Shown: piece after piece, positions 44,110 through 53,298 of the stretch | Position numbering within the stretch: position 1 is the first letter of the stretch | How the letters are laid out: each line of letters starts with the position of its first letter | Assembly (NCBI RefSeq): GCF_022024015.1 | Contig: NZ_CP091786.1 | Location: 806,001-870,000, forward strand | DNA: 64,000 nt | Source: Prevotella sp. E9-3 | GTDB lineage: Bacteria; Bacteroidota; Bacteroidia; Bacteroidales; Bacteroidaceae | Direction of reading: 5' to 3' | The notes under the pieces: model-generated | Seen by the model: the letters and a program-made list of their open reading frames with translations, nothing else | Told to the model about the DNA's origin: nothing | Databases searched by the model: none | Made by a program: the position numbers and the translations under genes

Positions 44110-44430
44110 ATGGCAAGCCTGGATGAAGAACTCTTGATGGACGAAGAGGAAAACCGTCGCGAGATAGCATATATCCGTGAACAGTTGCCTGCCGACCTGA
44201 AAGAGAAATTCTCTGACGACCAGCTGCTCTTTATCATCGATGCCATAGGCACCTATTTCTATACCAGTGGCATTCTGGAGAGCAACTCCGACGAGGTGGA
44301 TATTGATATGGAGGCTGTTTCCGATTTCGTGTGCAGCGAGGCCAAGGAAGAGGGCGAGGGCACGTTCGACCCTCAAGAGGTGTTCTTCGTCGTTGAGGCC
44401 GACCTCGATTTTCAGGAACAGAACGCATAA
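44110..44430 (+). CDS. Acidic conserved protein downstream of trxA
   Basis: 106 residues, about a third Asp/Glu; not assigned to a named family. No signal peptide or membrane segment. Helical N-terminus (LDEELLMDEEENRREIAYIREQ...), a core FSDDQLLFIIDAIGTYFYTSG, one Cys, and an acidic tail. It begins 5 bp after trxA and ends at a terminator, so the pair is one transcript. A thioredoxin-linked role is context only. Confidence 0.8.
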   Translation: MASLDEELLMDEEENRREIAYIREQLPADLKEKFSDDQLLFIIDAIGTYFYTSGILESNSDEVDIDMEAVSDFVCSEAKEEGEGTFDPQEVFFVVEADLDFQEQNA

Positions 44431-44453
44431 GAGTGTAATACTCGTTTGATAGA

Positions 44454-44494
44454 AATAAAAAGCGATGTGGTTGACAGACTACATCGCTTTTATT
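44454..44494 (+). terminator. Terminator of trxA operon
   Basis: AATAAAAGCGATGT pairs with ACATCGCTTTTATT around a short loop. Confidence 0.85.
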
Positions 44495-44544
44495 TGTTGT
44501 TAATAGTTCTTCTCTTCTGCTTTAATACACCGTCTGACAAAACA

Positions 44545-44602
44545 AATTATAGCTATAATTTTTCGAATTTTAGCTATAATTATCGCAATTATAGCTATAA
44601 TT
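44545..44602. repeat. 58-bp triple palindrome array, AGCT core (copy 3)
   Basis: Units AATTATAGCTATAATT (44545-44560, perfect), AATTTTAGCTATAATT (44566-44581) and AATTATAGCTATAATT (44587-44602, perfect), spacers TTTCG and ATCGC. AGCT cores at 44551, 44572 and 44593, exactly 21 bp apart. Confidence 0.88.
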
Positions 44603-44784
44603 TGTTTTGGCGCTTTTTCTGTTCGGTCACACTATTCAATCTGTTATGTTGGAGAATGATAACTACTGAATCCGAAAAGTACAAGTACTCGAAAAGAACC
44701 TTGTTTTTTTGAAAATGTTTTTTAAATTTTGGCCAAAAGAACAAATGATTTATGTCAATATAATATAGTTTCGTTTTTTTTCTC

Positions 44785-44792
44785 TATCTTTG
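44785..44792 (+). promoter_or_regulatory. -7 box for the 1333-residue secreted protein
   Basis: TATCTTTG, 48 bp upstream of the ATG. Confidence 0.6.
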
Positions 44793-44840
44793 CCGGCAGT
44801 ATTACGAAGATCAAAACATTAAAAGCTATAAACTTTCAAC

Positions 44841-47800
44841 ATGATGAAACAGTTTTTCCCGATTCTGCTCGGCTTGTTGGGTTCCACAACGATGTGCCTC
44901 GCAGCCAATGAAAAGACCGATGTGACAGCACAGTACATAACGAATGCCTCGTTCGAGGATGATGATGTAACCAAACTTTCTCCCAAAACCGAGAAGGCCG
45001 ACGGTTTGCGTGGCTATGTAGTGACAGCCCCCAAAGGATGGACGGTAGTGAATAACGCAACTGCCGTGAGCCTGATTCTGACGAGTGATTGCTTTACCGA
45101 CAATAACTTTGGTAAAGTGACCACACTGGCCGATGGCACGCAGGCCTATTACCAGCGTGTGGGGTGGAATGACGGTTCGTCAAGTTTGAAGCAGACCATT
45201 ACCTCTCTTCCTAAAGGTAAATATCAGTTTTCTGCCAAAGTGCGTTCGGCCTATGCCAATAGTGCCACTTCAACTGTTGACCTTGTGGCAGGAACCGAAA
45301 AAAGCACCAGTGCCTTCCCTCAGGGTTCGGTTAATTGTTTCACCACAATGAAGTGGAATACCGTCTCCATCGATTTCGAGCAAAAGGCAGACGGAAGTCT
45401 GACTGTCGGTTTTGTCATTTCGTGGTTGTCAGGGGGCTCGTGTGTGATGTTCGACGATGTGCGTCTTTATCAATTGGCTGACGATGCCGTGATTCCTGAC
45501 GTGCCCACCGAACAGGATGTTGAAAGTCCTACGGAGAGTGTCGTGAACAGTGATTTCGTGGCCGAGCCTCAGATGAAGGGCGACCTGTTGCAGATGTTGG
45601 CCAATTTTGCTACCTACCTGAAGAATGACTTCCAGAATGAGACCAACAATAGTAAAGGTGAGGCCAACGGTGTGTTCAAGGGCGAAAGCACTGGAAACAG
45701 CAATGAGGCTGGTGTGCGCACCAATGCCGACCTGTCTATGATTTGCGCTTTCTTGGTGAAATATGCCAATGGAAAAGTAAATCTGCCGGCTGGCGTGACA
45801 TGGGGTGACCTTGAGTCGATGGCCATGAAGAGCCTCGTATTTGCCTATAGCACGCATAAGGCAAACAACCTGAAGAAGTGTAAGGATAATAAGAACTGGG
45901 GCTCTACCTCTACAAGTGATTATGTGTGGGAGTCCTCACTTTGGGCTATGTCTGTGGCCTATAGCGCTTTCTTCCAGTGGGACAAACTGAGCGACGCCCA
46001 GAAGAATTATATCTATAAGTTGTTGAAGGCTGAGTGCAATTACGAGTTGTACCGTTCTATTCCAACAGGCTTTGCCGGTGATACGAAGGCAGAGGAGAAT
46101 GGTTGGGAAGCCGACATTTTGGCAGCTACGTTGGGACTGTTCCCCAACGATGCATTGGCTCCACAATGGTTCCAGCGCCTCCGCGAGTTTGCCATCAACA
46201 GTTACTCGCAGAAAGACGACGCAACCAACCGTACGGTTATTGACCCATCCTACGACAATAAGACAGTGGCCAATCTCTATAAAGGGCAGAACCTCTACGA
46301 TGACTATACCCTTCAGAATCACAACTACTTCCATACCTCTTATCAGAATGTGGTGATTCAGGAATTGGGCGAGGCCGCCTTGGCGCTGAAGTTGTTCCAA
46401 CAGGGACTCTATGGCGAAGAGAAATGGGCCACCAATGCCTTGATGCACAATAATGACAAGGTGATGAATGAGGTGCTCTACTGGTTGGCTCTGGCCGATG
46501 GTGAATTGGCTATGCCTAACGGTAACGACTGGAGTCTGTTCCTCTATGACCAGATTACTTCTTATTCAACAAATGCCTGTTTCCTCCGCGATCCGCATGC
46601 TTTAATGTTGGAGAATCTGGCCTATAAGATGATTAAGGCCCGTCAGACTACAACAACTGATGGTTCGTGGTTGTTGCGTGCCGATGTGGGAGCCCGTCGT
46701 ATGGGCGTTGAGGCTCATCGCGTGATGATGACCTGGCTGATGCACGAAGTGATGTCGACAGCCGACCTCACCGCTACGAATTGGAACGATTTCAATGCAA
46801 AATACAGCGCTGCAAAGATTCTTTCTTCTCAGAATATCGTGCGTGCTGCCAGCGACTCGCGTTTCACCTGCTTCTCTTGGAGTACAGGATTGAGCAGCTA
46901 TACTGGTTATATTGCCGTCAACTCTGTGGACAAGAATAAGATAGTGGTTCCTTTCCGTGCCAATAATACCGGTAATTTTATTGGCTGGTACGATGTACAG
47001 GGAAAGAAAACTAATGCAACACCTGTTGTGTCGGGTATTTACGACCTGCAGGGCAACAGCTATGTGATGAATGGTGAGCTGAACACCAACGATGCTGCAC
47101 TGAACAATAGGTTCGCTCTATACTCTACACCAGGAAATGCTGTCGTATATATTGATTATGTACGTGCGAATACGGCTGCCACCATATCGGCTGAAAAGGG
47201 CGGGCTGATGGCTATCAGCGTTGATGAGCTGACCAAGACCAAACGCACCCTCTATACTGCTGACGGACATAAGCAGCTGGATGGATCGGCTTTCACCTCG
47301 CTGAATGGTAATTGGGTGAACGTTGACAATGCCTTGGGTATCGTCCGTTTGGGCGATAAACAGTTTGCTTTTGGCGAGAAAGCCAACAACAACTCGGTGA
47401 TGACAGCCAAGCTGTACAGCTCGTATAGCAACAAGAGCCGTTCGGTGACGGTGAATGAGGTGGTGGACCGCCGTGCCATTACTTATTATTCAAATATGGA
47501 TGCTGTTTCCACATCGCAGTTGGCAGGATTCAATCAGCAGTTGTCAACTCCTGAAGGTTGGAACGGAGTGATCGCCTTCGATCCTGACAGTACTGCTTAT
47601 CTGTTGCTCAGCAATTTTGCAAGCGACCAACCCTGTGTGTTGAGCGATATTCAGACACCATTGGGACGTCCGGTATTCAGAAGTAGCGATATGATGGCTC
47701 AGGCCGGTAACGGTCGCTTTATTGCAGAAGAGAATCACAGCGTTGTCAACACGCTGAAGTTCTTTGTAAATAGTGAAGGACTGCGTGCAGTACAGGATCC

Positions 47801-48842
47801 CAACAATCCTGATGTGGCATATTTTGAAAGTTTGAAGGATAGCGAGTACGAGTTTGCTGTCAAGGCTGTAACCTCTAACGGTATCGTGGAAAAACTGGTA
47901 AAGACAACGGGCAGTTTTACTGCTAAAATAGTGGGAGGCGACCTTCTGATCGAGGAAGGTGCCACGTTTCCTGAAGACCAGAAAGAAGACCTCACGAAAG
48001 GCTACCAGGACATCACGGCCGAAACACTCGTAAATGCTTCGTTTGAGGAAGACGAAACCTATGGAAAGGCCGATGGCAATGCTACATGCGATGCAGGAAC
48101 TTTCAATCCGTGCTATGTAAATACAGTGGCTGCTGTTAATTCCAAGTGGCCGAATATCCTGCCTGTGAAAGGATGGAAGGCCGGCAATCAGTTGAGTGGC
48201 GGTTCTAACTTCTGCCGAATGTACTCTATGCCTTATAGTACCACTCAATACTGTGTAAGTCCGAAGGCAGTAGGCAACTATGCCGACCGTTGCGGACGCC
48301 CCTTGTTTGATGAGGAGTGTGGTGACCGAACCCTCACCGTGTTGAACTCGTGGGACGCAGGCTCGAACGCCATTACGCAGGCGGTGACACTTGATGCCGG
48401 TAAGTATCGCGTGCTGATGAACGTACGCTATATTTGTCCTAACGAGACTTCAAACAACGGAAAGGTGGTGAATACCAGCGGTAACAATACCAATACATCG
48501 CTCACAGGCATCAAGATTGGTACAAAGACCGACTATCGCTATCCCTCAGAGCGTGGCAGCTGGCAGCAACTCTGCTATGATTTTGAGCTTGAAAAAGAGA
48601 CCGCTGTCACCCTCTCGTTAGGCTTTAAGACCTCTGCAGGTGTCGGCGCAGCCAACAATACATTGCTTTATGTGGACCATGTCCGCCTTTTGTCAAGTGA
48701 CGAGAATGCTACTGGGGTTCAGGAGTTACGTCAGTCGTCGGTCAAGTCAACAAATACTTATGACTTGCAGGGACGATTGGTAAATCCTTCTGCTGCGCTC
48801 CGCGGTATTTATATTCAGAACGGAAAGAAAGTCCTTTATTGA
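44841..48842 (+). CDS. Large secreted protein, helical toroid-like core, T9SS-like tail
   Basis: 1333 residues, no family recognised. Signal peptide (1-20). Two galactose-binding-like modules: ~30-205 (ITNASFEDDD ... CVMFDDVRLYQL) and ~1060-1290 (LVNASFEEDE ... LLYVDHVRLLS). Between them a helical region (~225-640) rich in Trp and aromatic patches (WGDLESMAMK, YVWESSLWAM, LQNHNYFHTSYQN, WLLRADVGARRMG) recalls alpha/alpha-toroid polysaccharide lyases such as PL8, followed by beta domains. The end, YDLQGRLV...GIYIQNGKKVLY, looks like a T9SS tail. Probably a polysaccharide-active enzyme, but no catalytic residue can be asserted. Confidence 0.8.
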   Translation: MMKQFFPILLGLLGSTTMCLAANEKTDVTAQYITNASFEDDDVTKLSPKTEKADGLRGYVVTAPKGWTVVNNATAVSLILTSDCFTDNNFGKVTTLADGTQAYYQRVGWNDGSSSLKQTITSLPKGKYQFSAKVRSAYANSATSTVDLVAGTEKSTSAFPQGSVNCFTTMKWNTVSIDFEQKADGSLTVGFVISWLSGGSCVMFDDVRLYQLADDAVIPDVPTEQDVESPTESVVNSDFVAEPQMKGDLLQMLANFATYLKNDFQNETNNSKGEANGVFKGESTGNSNEAGVRTNADLSMICAFLVKYANGKVNLPAGVTWGDLESMAMKSLVFAYSTHKANNLKKCKDNKNWGSTSTSDYVWESSLWAMSVAYSAFFQWDKLSDAQKNYIYKLLKAECNYELYRSIPTGFAGDTKAEENGWEADILAATLGLFPNDALAPQWFQRLREFAINSYSQKDDATNRTVIDPSYDNKTVANLYKGQNLYDDYTLQNHNYFHTSYQNVVIQELGEAALALKLFQQGLYGEEKWATNALMHNNDKVMNEVLYWLALADGELAMPNGNDWSLFLYDQITSYSTNACFLRDPHALMLENLAYKMIKARQTTTTDGSWLLRADVGARRMGVEAHRVMMTWLMHEVMSTADLTATNWNDFNAKYSAAKILSSQNIVRAASDSRFTCFSWSTGLSSYTGYIAVNSVDKNKIVVPFRANNTGNFIGWYDVQGKKTNATPVVSGIYDLQGNSYVMNGELNTNDAALNNRFALYSTPGNAVVYIDYVRANTAATISAEKGGLMAISVDELTKTKRTLYTADGHKQLDGSAFTSLNGNWVNVDNALGIVRLGDKQFAFGEKANNNSVMTAKLYSSYSNKSRSVTVNEVVDRRAITYYSNMDAVSTSQLAGFNQQLSTPEGWNGVIAFDPDSTAYLLLSNFASDQPCVLSDIQTPLGRPVFRSSDMMAQAGNGRFIAEENHSVVNTLKFFVNSEGLRAVQDPNNPDVAYFESLKDSEYEFAVKAVTSNGIVEKLVKTTGSFTAKIVGGDLLIEEGATFPEDQKEDLTKGYQDITAETLVNASFEEDETYGKADGNATCDAGTFNPCYVNTVAAVNSKWPNILPVKGWKAGNQLSGGSNFCRMYSMPYSTTQYCVSPKAVGNYADRCGRPLFDEECGDRTLTVLNSWDAGSNAITQAVTLDAGKYRVLMNVRYICPNETSNNGKVVNTSGNNTNTSLTGIKIGTKTDYRYPSERGSWQQLCYDFELEKETAVTLSLGFKTSAGVGAANNTLLYVDHVRLLSSDENATGVQELRQSSVKSTNTYDLQGRLVNPSAALRGIYIQNGKKVLY

Positions 48843-48857
48843 TTTTCTTTTTTCCAT

Positions 48858-48905
48858 AAAAAACACCGAATTAATGTGCTTATCCAACATTAATTCGGCG
48901 TTTTG
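48858..48905. terminator. Bidirectional terminator between convergent genes
   Basis: AAAACACCGAATTAATGT pairs with ACATTAATTCGGCGTTTTG with one mismatch. Confidence 0.85.
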
Positions 48906-48921
48906 TTTGTGAGAGGTGTTA

Positions 48922-51162
48922 TTATTTCCTTGAGATTACTTTCTTCACTGTTCCATCGCTGAATCGTACAACATTGAGACCGCGACGTAAACCGCGTTGC
49001 TGGATACCTCCGGTAGAATAGATGGAAGTTGGCTGACTGTCAGCATGGTGATGAATCGTTACTGACTGGTTGGCATCTGTTGGAGTGCTGACAATACGGG
49101 ACAGGGCCAAGATTGAAGCATAAGCATTGGCCTGTGAGGTGAAGGTAACGGCATTCAACAAGCGATTCTCATCAACAGGTACAGAAAAGTCGAACAGGCA
49201 GTAGTGGTTGTCGCCGCTATAGCTATTGTCATCACGTCGGATATTGCCCAAACCGCTAACAGCCTCATTGCCCTGTATTTGTTCTGAGCGTACAGACCAG
49301 TCGCGAATCTGGTATGTGCCGGCATTGGTTTCAGTGCCGTCGGCATAGTGAAGGGTGACATTTACCGTAGAGGCACCGTTGCCGCTTGTGGCGAGAATGA
49401 ACAACTCGCTGGTCTCAATAGGCGTAGAAAGAGTAATGGTGCCTTGTTCGCCACTTCTGTGAAGAGCCAATGCATTGTTTGCGGTATAATTCTGGAGCCG
49501 ATATTTTACGTTTTCGTTGGCAGAGATAATATAGCCATCGGCAGGCAGACCGCCCGAAGAACGTAGCTGACTGGAATACAGCGCACGGTTTGACGCATCG
49601 ATGGTGAGGGATGTGTTATTGACTGCAGGCAATTTCTCAACAACGATATCGGCCGTCCACCCATCGCTCACTTCTATCGGTTCTGTCTCGATGTTGCGTG
49701 GTGGCAATAGATATTTATCCATGAAACGCAGGCGTTGTTGAATCCAGTCTTTCAGATAGTCAACTGCATCGTCATAGTCTTGTGCATAGTATGGCAAAGG
49801 CCAGATGTTGTTGCGCGTGAAAATACCCCAGGCACGTTCGTTTCGTTCAGCAGCACCTTCGGCTTTCAGCATGGTGCTTAGTGAATCGACGACAGCCATG
49901 ATTCTTGGAGTTGAATGATTGCTCTCACGATATTGGCGCCAACGTTCTTTAAGGGCACTGACATACTCATCATCCTGAAGCATTCTATACCAGTAGAATG
50001 GTATTGGACAATCATCGCTCTGATTGTTGATGTTCATCATATACTGCCATTGGTCAGTACGGTCGCCTCCATAATAGTTGGCATTGCCCCAGGCAATATT
50101 GTAGTCCCAGAGTGTTGTTTTCCAGCGGGGGTCCAAACTCTCGGTAATTTGACGTTGGTTGCTGCGTTTATAAAGATGCGTGCTCAGTCGATAGCCGTCA
50201 ATGTTCATTGAAAGTTCGGTGGCCAGCATATAGTCAATAAACGACTGCACATCGATGTATTTGCGATAGCCTTCGTTTTCGTCAAGCCAATTGTCGGCCA
50301 TGAACGAATCTTCCATCTTGTCTATTTCTTTGTGAAGAGCCTGACGGGTGCCAGTAGGCAGTGCATCGAATTCGTCATTGTCAGGGTCTTTGTATTCATA
50401 CTTGATGTTGAACCATGTGGCCACGCGACTACCGTCAAGAGACTGCCAAGGATGATGTTTCGATGCATAATAGGGATTGTAGCCATGATCAATAGCTACA
50501 TGATAATCGCCAGATAAATCACCGTCATCTTCGCCTGGCGTGTTTAAGTTCATGCGGTGCTTTCCGCCTGAAGTACGCTCGCATAGGGCGTATATGCCAT
50601 AGTAGGTGCCGTCAAGAATGACTTCGCACATGCGGGCACTGGGTACCCAATCGAACCAAGGACGTCCTAACTCGAACGAAAGAACATCACGAAACATCGT
50701 TTCATCGGCCCAAGGAGCTATAAAACCCCACTTGTTGTCTTTCTTCATGCCGAGAATCTTCACCTTCTGTTTTTCACCACCATTGACAGGTAGTACGTTC
50801 GAAGCCAAAGTACGGAAAGCCAGCGGTTTTTTGTCTGATGACGAGAAGGAGGAATTTCCCCTGTATTTTAAAGCAATATCGCCTTCGTAGTCTATATGTT
50901 GTCCTGGGAAACTGACGGTGTCGGCAAAGTTCAGTGAGCCGTCACCATTATGCAGAATCTTCATCCTTGCCAGGATGTAATCATCGGTGCGTATCATGCG
51001 ACCGTTGGTGTTAATGAAGACAATGGGAAGATTCGTCTTTTCTATTTTGACATTTTTGTCTAATAGCAGACTGCGATAGTTGTCTCTTGACTGTGAAAAC
51101 ATCGTCAATGACATCATGCAGCATGCTGCGATAATTAGTAAAGTTTTAGGTTTGAATTGCAT
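48922..51162 (-). CDS. CotH kinase-family secreted protein
   Basis: 746 residues: signal peptide (1-23), CotH domain ~45-440 with YRGNSSFSSSDKKPLAFR, KWGFIAPWADETMFRDVLSFEL and TLWDYNIAWGNANYYGG, then beta domains and a C-terminal tail (SIYSTGGIQQRGLRRGLNVVRF...VKKVISRK) like a T9SS sorting tail. Secreted CotH-like proteins are protein kinases in spore coats, but the activity of Bacteroidota versions is not established. Its ATG lies 44 bp after the tsaE stop, so co-transcription with tsaE is likely. Confidence 0.83.
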   Translation of the reverse strand: MQFKPKTLLIIAACCMMSLTMFSQSRDNYRSLLLDKNVKIEKTNLPIVFINTNGRMIRTDDYILARMKILHNGDGSLNFADTVSFPGQHIDYEGDIALKYRGNSSFSSSDKKPLAFRTLASNVLPVNGGEKQKVKILGMKKDNKWGFIAPWADETMFRDVLSFELGRPWFDWVPSARMCEVILDGTYYGIYALCERTSGGKHRMNLNTPGEDDGDLSGDYHVAIDHGYNPYYASKHHPWQSLDGSRVATWFNIKYEYKDPDNDEFDALPTGTRQALHKEIDKMEDSFMADNWLDENEGYRKYIDVQSFIDYMLATELSMNIDGYRLSTHLYKRSNQRQITESLDPRWKTTLWDYNIAWGNANYYGGDRTDQWQYMMNINNQSDDCPIPFYWYRMLQDDEYVSALKERWRQYRESNHSTPRIMAVVDSLSTMLKAEGAAERNERAWGIFTRNNIWPLPYYAQDYDDAVDYLKDWIQQRLRFMDKYLLPPRNIETEPIEVSDGWTADIVVEKLPAVNNTSLTIDASNRALYSSQLRSSGGLPADGYIISANENVKYRLQNYTANNALALHRSGEQGTITLSTPIETSELFILATSGNGASTVNVTLHYADGTETNAGTYQIRDWSVRSEQIQGNEAVSGLGNIRRDDNSYSGDNHYCLFDFSVPVDENRLLNAVTFTSQANAYASILALSRIVSTPTDANQSVTIHHHADSQPTSIYSTGGIQQRGLRRGLNVVRFSDGTVKKVISRK

Positions 51163-51206
51163 GTTGTTGATAATACTTACTATTTAGTTGGAAAATGGTT
51201 GGTGGC

Positions 51207-51620
51207 TCAGAGTTGTGCGGAGACTGTTCGGCTGCCGTCGGAATTCTCTGTGATAGTCACCTTGACAGCATCGTCGGGGAGTACTTCTTCTATCAGTTCA
51301 GGCCATTCGATGAAGCAGAGATTACCGCTGTAAAAATAGTCTTCATAGCCCATATCGTAAACTTCTTCGAGTTTTTTGATGCGATAGAAATCAAAATGAT
51401 AGATTGGTGATGAAGGGGTTGTATATTCGTTGACAATGGCAAAGGTAGGAGAAGTGATGACATCTTCTACACCTAACTCTTCGCAAACAGCTTTCACGAA
51501 AGTGGTCTTTCCTGCACCCATCTTTCCATAGAATGCAAAAACTGTATGGTCACCAATTAAACTGATAAACTGGCGTGCAGCCTCATGAATATGGTCTAAG
51601 TCCTGAATCAGAATTTCCAT
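51207..51620 (-). CDS. tsaE: tRNA t6A37 synthesis ATPase TsaE
   Basis: ATPase of the TsaBDE complex making threonylcarbamoyladenosine in tRNA. 137 residues. Walker [10 protein letters not shown] (32-40), the switch [11 protein letters not shown] (~56-66), [12 protein letters not shown] (~74-85) and [10 protein letters not shown] (~104-113) are all characteristic. Own promoter (51643-51650); the CotH gene follows. Confidence 0.95.
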   Translation of the reverse strand: MEILIQDLDHIHEAARQFISLIGDHTVFAFYGKMGAGKTTFVKAVCEELGVEDVITSPTFAIVNEYTTPSSPIYHFDFYRIKKLEEVYDMGYEDYFYSGNLCFIEWPELIEEVLPDDAVKVTITENSDGSRTVSAQL

Positions 51621-51642
51621 AATAATTTGTCTTAAACGGCTG

Positions 51643-51650
51643 CAAAGTTA
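51643..51650 (-). promoter_or_regulatory. -7 box for tsaE
   Basis: Minus-strand TAACTTTG, 23 bp upstream of the ATG. Confidence 0.6.
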
Positions 51651-51703
51651 GCAAATTAAATAATAAACGCCAAATTTTTTAATGAAAACGAACTAGCTAT
51701 AAA

Positions 51704-53263
51704 TCAGCGGCGTTTACCGTTCATGGTGATGAGCGGAATGAGCATCTCTTCCATCGAGATACCGCCATGCTGGAAGGTGTCGCGATAGTAGCTGACGTAA
51801 TAGTTATAGTTGTTGGGGTAGGCGAAGAATGAATCGCCTGTGGCAAATACGTAGCTGGTGGAAAGATTTGGCTGGGGGAGTTGAGCCTGGCGTGGATCTC
51901 TGATTACGAAGAGGTCTTTCGAGTCATAGCCGAGGTTCTTTCCCAGTTTGTAGCGCAGGTTTGTATTGGTGTTGCGGTCACCAATGATTTTGACTGGCTT
52001 TGTGCAGCGGATAGAACCATGATCGGTGGTAACAATGACATGGCAGTCTGTTTGTGCAATCCAACGGAAAAAATCGGCAATGACAGAATGGCGGAACCAT
52101 GAGAGGGTGATAGAACGATAGGCCGATTCGTTGTTGGCCAGTTCGCGTACCATTCGGCTTTCTGTTCTTGCATGGGAAAGCATGTCAATGAAATTGAATA
52201 CTACTACATTTAAGTCATTATGAAGGAGTGTATTCGCTTGCTGTAACAGTCGTTCGGCATCGGCCGAGTTGTTGATTTTATGATAAGAGAACGATTCATG
52301 CCGGCGATAGCGCTCCAACTGTGTTTGGATGAGCGGTTCTTCGTTCAGGTTCTTGCCTTCTTCTTCATCTTCATCAACCCAGAGATCGGGGAACATATGG
52401 GCTATTTGGTCGGGCATGAGACCCGAGAAAATAGCATTGCGGGCGTATTGGGTAGCAGTGGGAAGAATACTGTAGTATAGGTCTTCGTCAATATCAAATT
52501 GGTCTGCCAGTTCACCGGCTAACATACGCCATTGGTCGTATCGGAAATTGTCGAGTACTACAAGGAATACTTTTTCTTTCTTGTCGAGTAGAGGGAATAT
52601 GCGGCGTTTGAAAATGTCTGTTGACATAACCATCCCTTCCTCTCTGGAAGGGTTGGGCTTTACCCAATCCAGATAGTTCTTCTTAACAAATTTCGCAAAA
52701 CCGAGATTGGCTTCTTCTTTCTGCATTTGAAGCATCTCGGTCATCTGTGAGTCGGTGGAAGATAGTTCCAACTCCCAATGAACCAGTTTGCGATACACCT
52801 CTATCCAGTCCTTACAGGTACGGCAGTCCATGATTTGCATGGCTATTTGTTGGAACTGCTGTTGATATCGGCTTTGGGTTACTTCCGTTTCCAACTCCCG
52901 GCGATGAATATTCTTTTTCAGCGTGAGTAGAATCTGGTTGGGATTGACGGGCTTTATCAAGTAGTCGGCAATCTTCTGTCCGATAGCCTGGTTCATGATG
53001 TTTTCTTCCTCGCTCTTGGTCACCATGACGATCGGCGTAGCTGGCGATAACTCTTTGATGCGTTGCAAAGTCTCCAAACCGCTGAGGCCAGGCATCTGCT
53101 CGTCGAGCAGTACAAGGTCAAAGGATTTCTCACGGCACAAATCGATTGCGTCAGTGCCGTTGGAGGCTGTGGTTACGTCATAGCCTTTTTTCTGAAGGAA
53201 GAGTATGTGAGCTTTCAAAAGCTCCATCTCGTCATCAACCCAAAGTAATTGTCCGTTGGTCAT
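51704..53263 (-). CDS. porX: PorX, T9SS response regulator with PglZ/alkaline phosphatase-like effector domain
   Basis: Response regulator controlling type IX secretion genes. 519 residues. Receiver domain ~1-125 with acidic pair Asp10/Asp11, phospho-acceptor Asp54 (LLDEQMPG) and KPVN. A helical linker follows (~125-200), then a PglZ-type phosphatase domain with VVLDNFRYDQWRML, a candidate nucleophile in SILPTATQYARNAIFSG (~264-280) and TTDHGS (~406-411). PorX is known to act with PorY and PorW in Porphyromonas. It lies 35 bp after porW, so it shares the aroA-porW transcript; the sensor PorY is not in the window. Confidence 0.93.
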   Translation of the reverse strand: MTNGQLLWVDDEMELLKAHILFLQKKGYDVTTASNGTDAIDLCREKSFDLVLLDEQMPGLSGLETLQRIKELSPATPIVMVTKSEEENIMNQAIGQKIADYLIKPVNPNQILLTLKKNIHRRELETEVTQSRYQQQFQQIAMQIMDCRTCKDWIEVYRKLVHWELELSSTDSQMTEMLQMQKEEANLGFAKFVKKNYLDWVKPNPSREEGMVMSTDIFKRRIFPLLDKKEKVFLVVLDNFRYDQWRMLAGELADQFDIDEDLYYSILPTATQYARNAIFSGLMPDQIAHMFPDLWVDEDEEEGKNLNEEPLIQTQLERYRRHESFSYHKINNSADAERLLQQANTLLHNDLNVVVFNFIDMLSHARTESRMVRELANNESAYRSITLSWFRHSVIADFFRWIAQTDCHVIVTTDHGSIRCTKPVKIIGDRNTNTNLRYKLGKNLGYDSKDLFVIRDPRQAQLPQPNLSTSYVFATGDSFFAYPNNYNYYVSYYRDTFQHGGISMEEMLIPLITMNGKRR

Positions 53264-53298
53264 GGGAAGTAGAGAGTTAGGAATTTGCTATTGTTGAA

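Larger units (their letters stand above)
44431..44840. other. 410-bp intergenic region with terminator, AGCT array and promoter
   Basis: Holds the trxA terminator (44454-44494), array copy 3 (44545-44602), a lone GGCC half-array unit AATTTTGGCCAAAAGA (44725-44740), and the -7 box of the next gene. No ORF of note. Confidence 0.75.

Noticed and set aside
44545..44602. Triple palindromes considered as transcription terminators
   Set aside because: Stems are AT-rich and self-complementary without loops or T-tracts, and a good terminator lies separately just upstream.
47544..48248. 234-codon antisense frame inside the large secreted protein
   Set aside because: Shadow of a well-supported gene; no domain signal.
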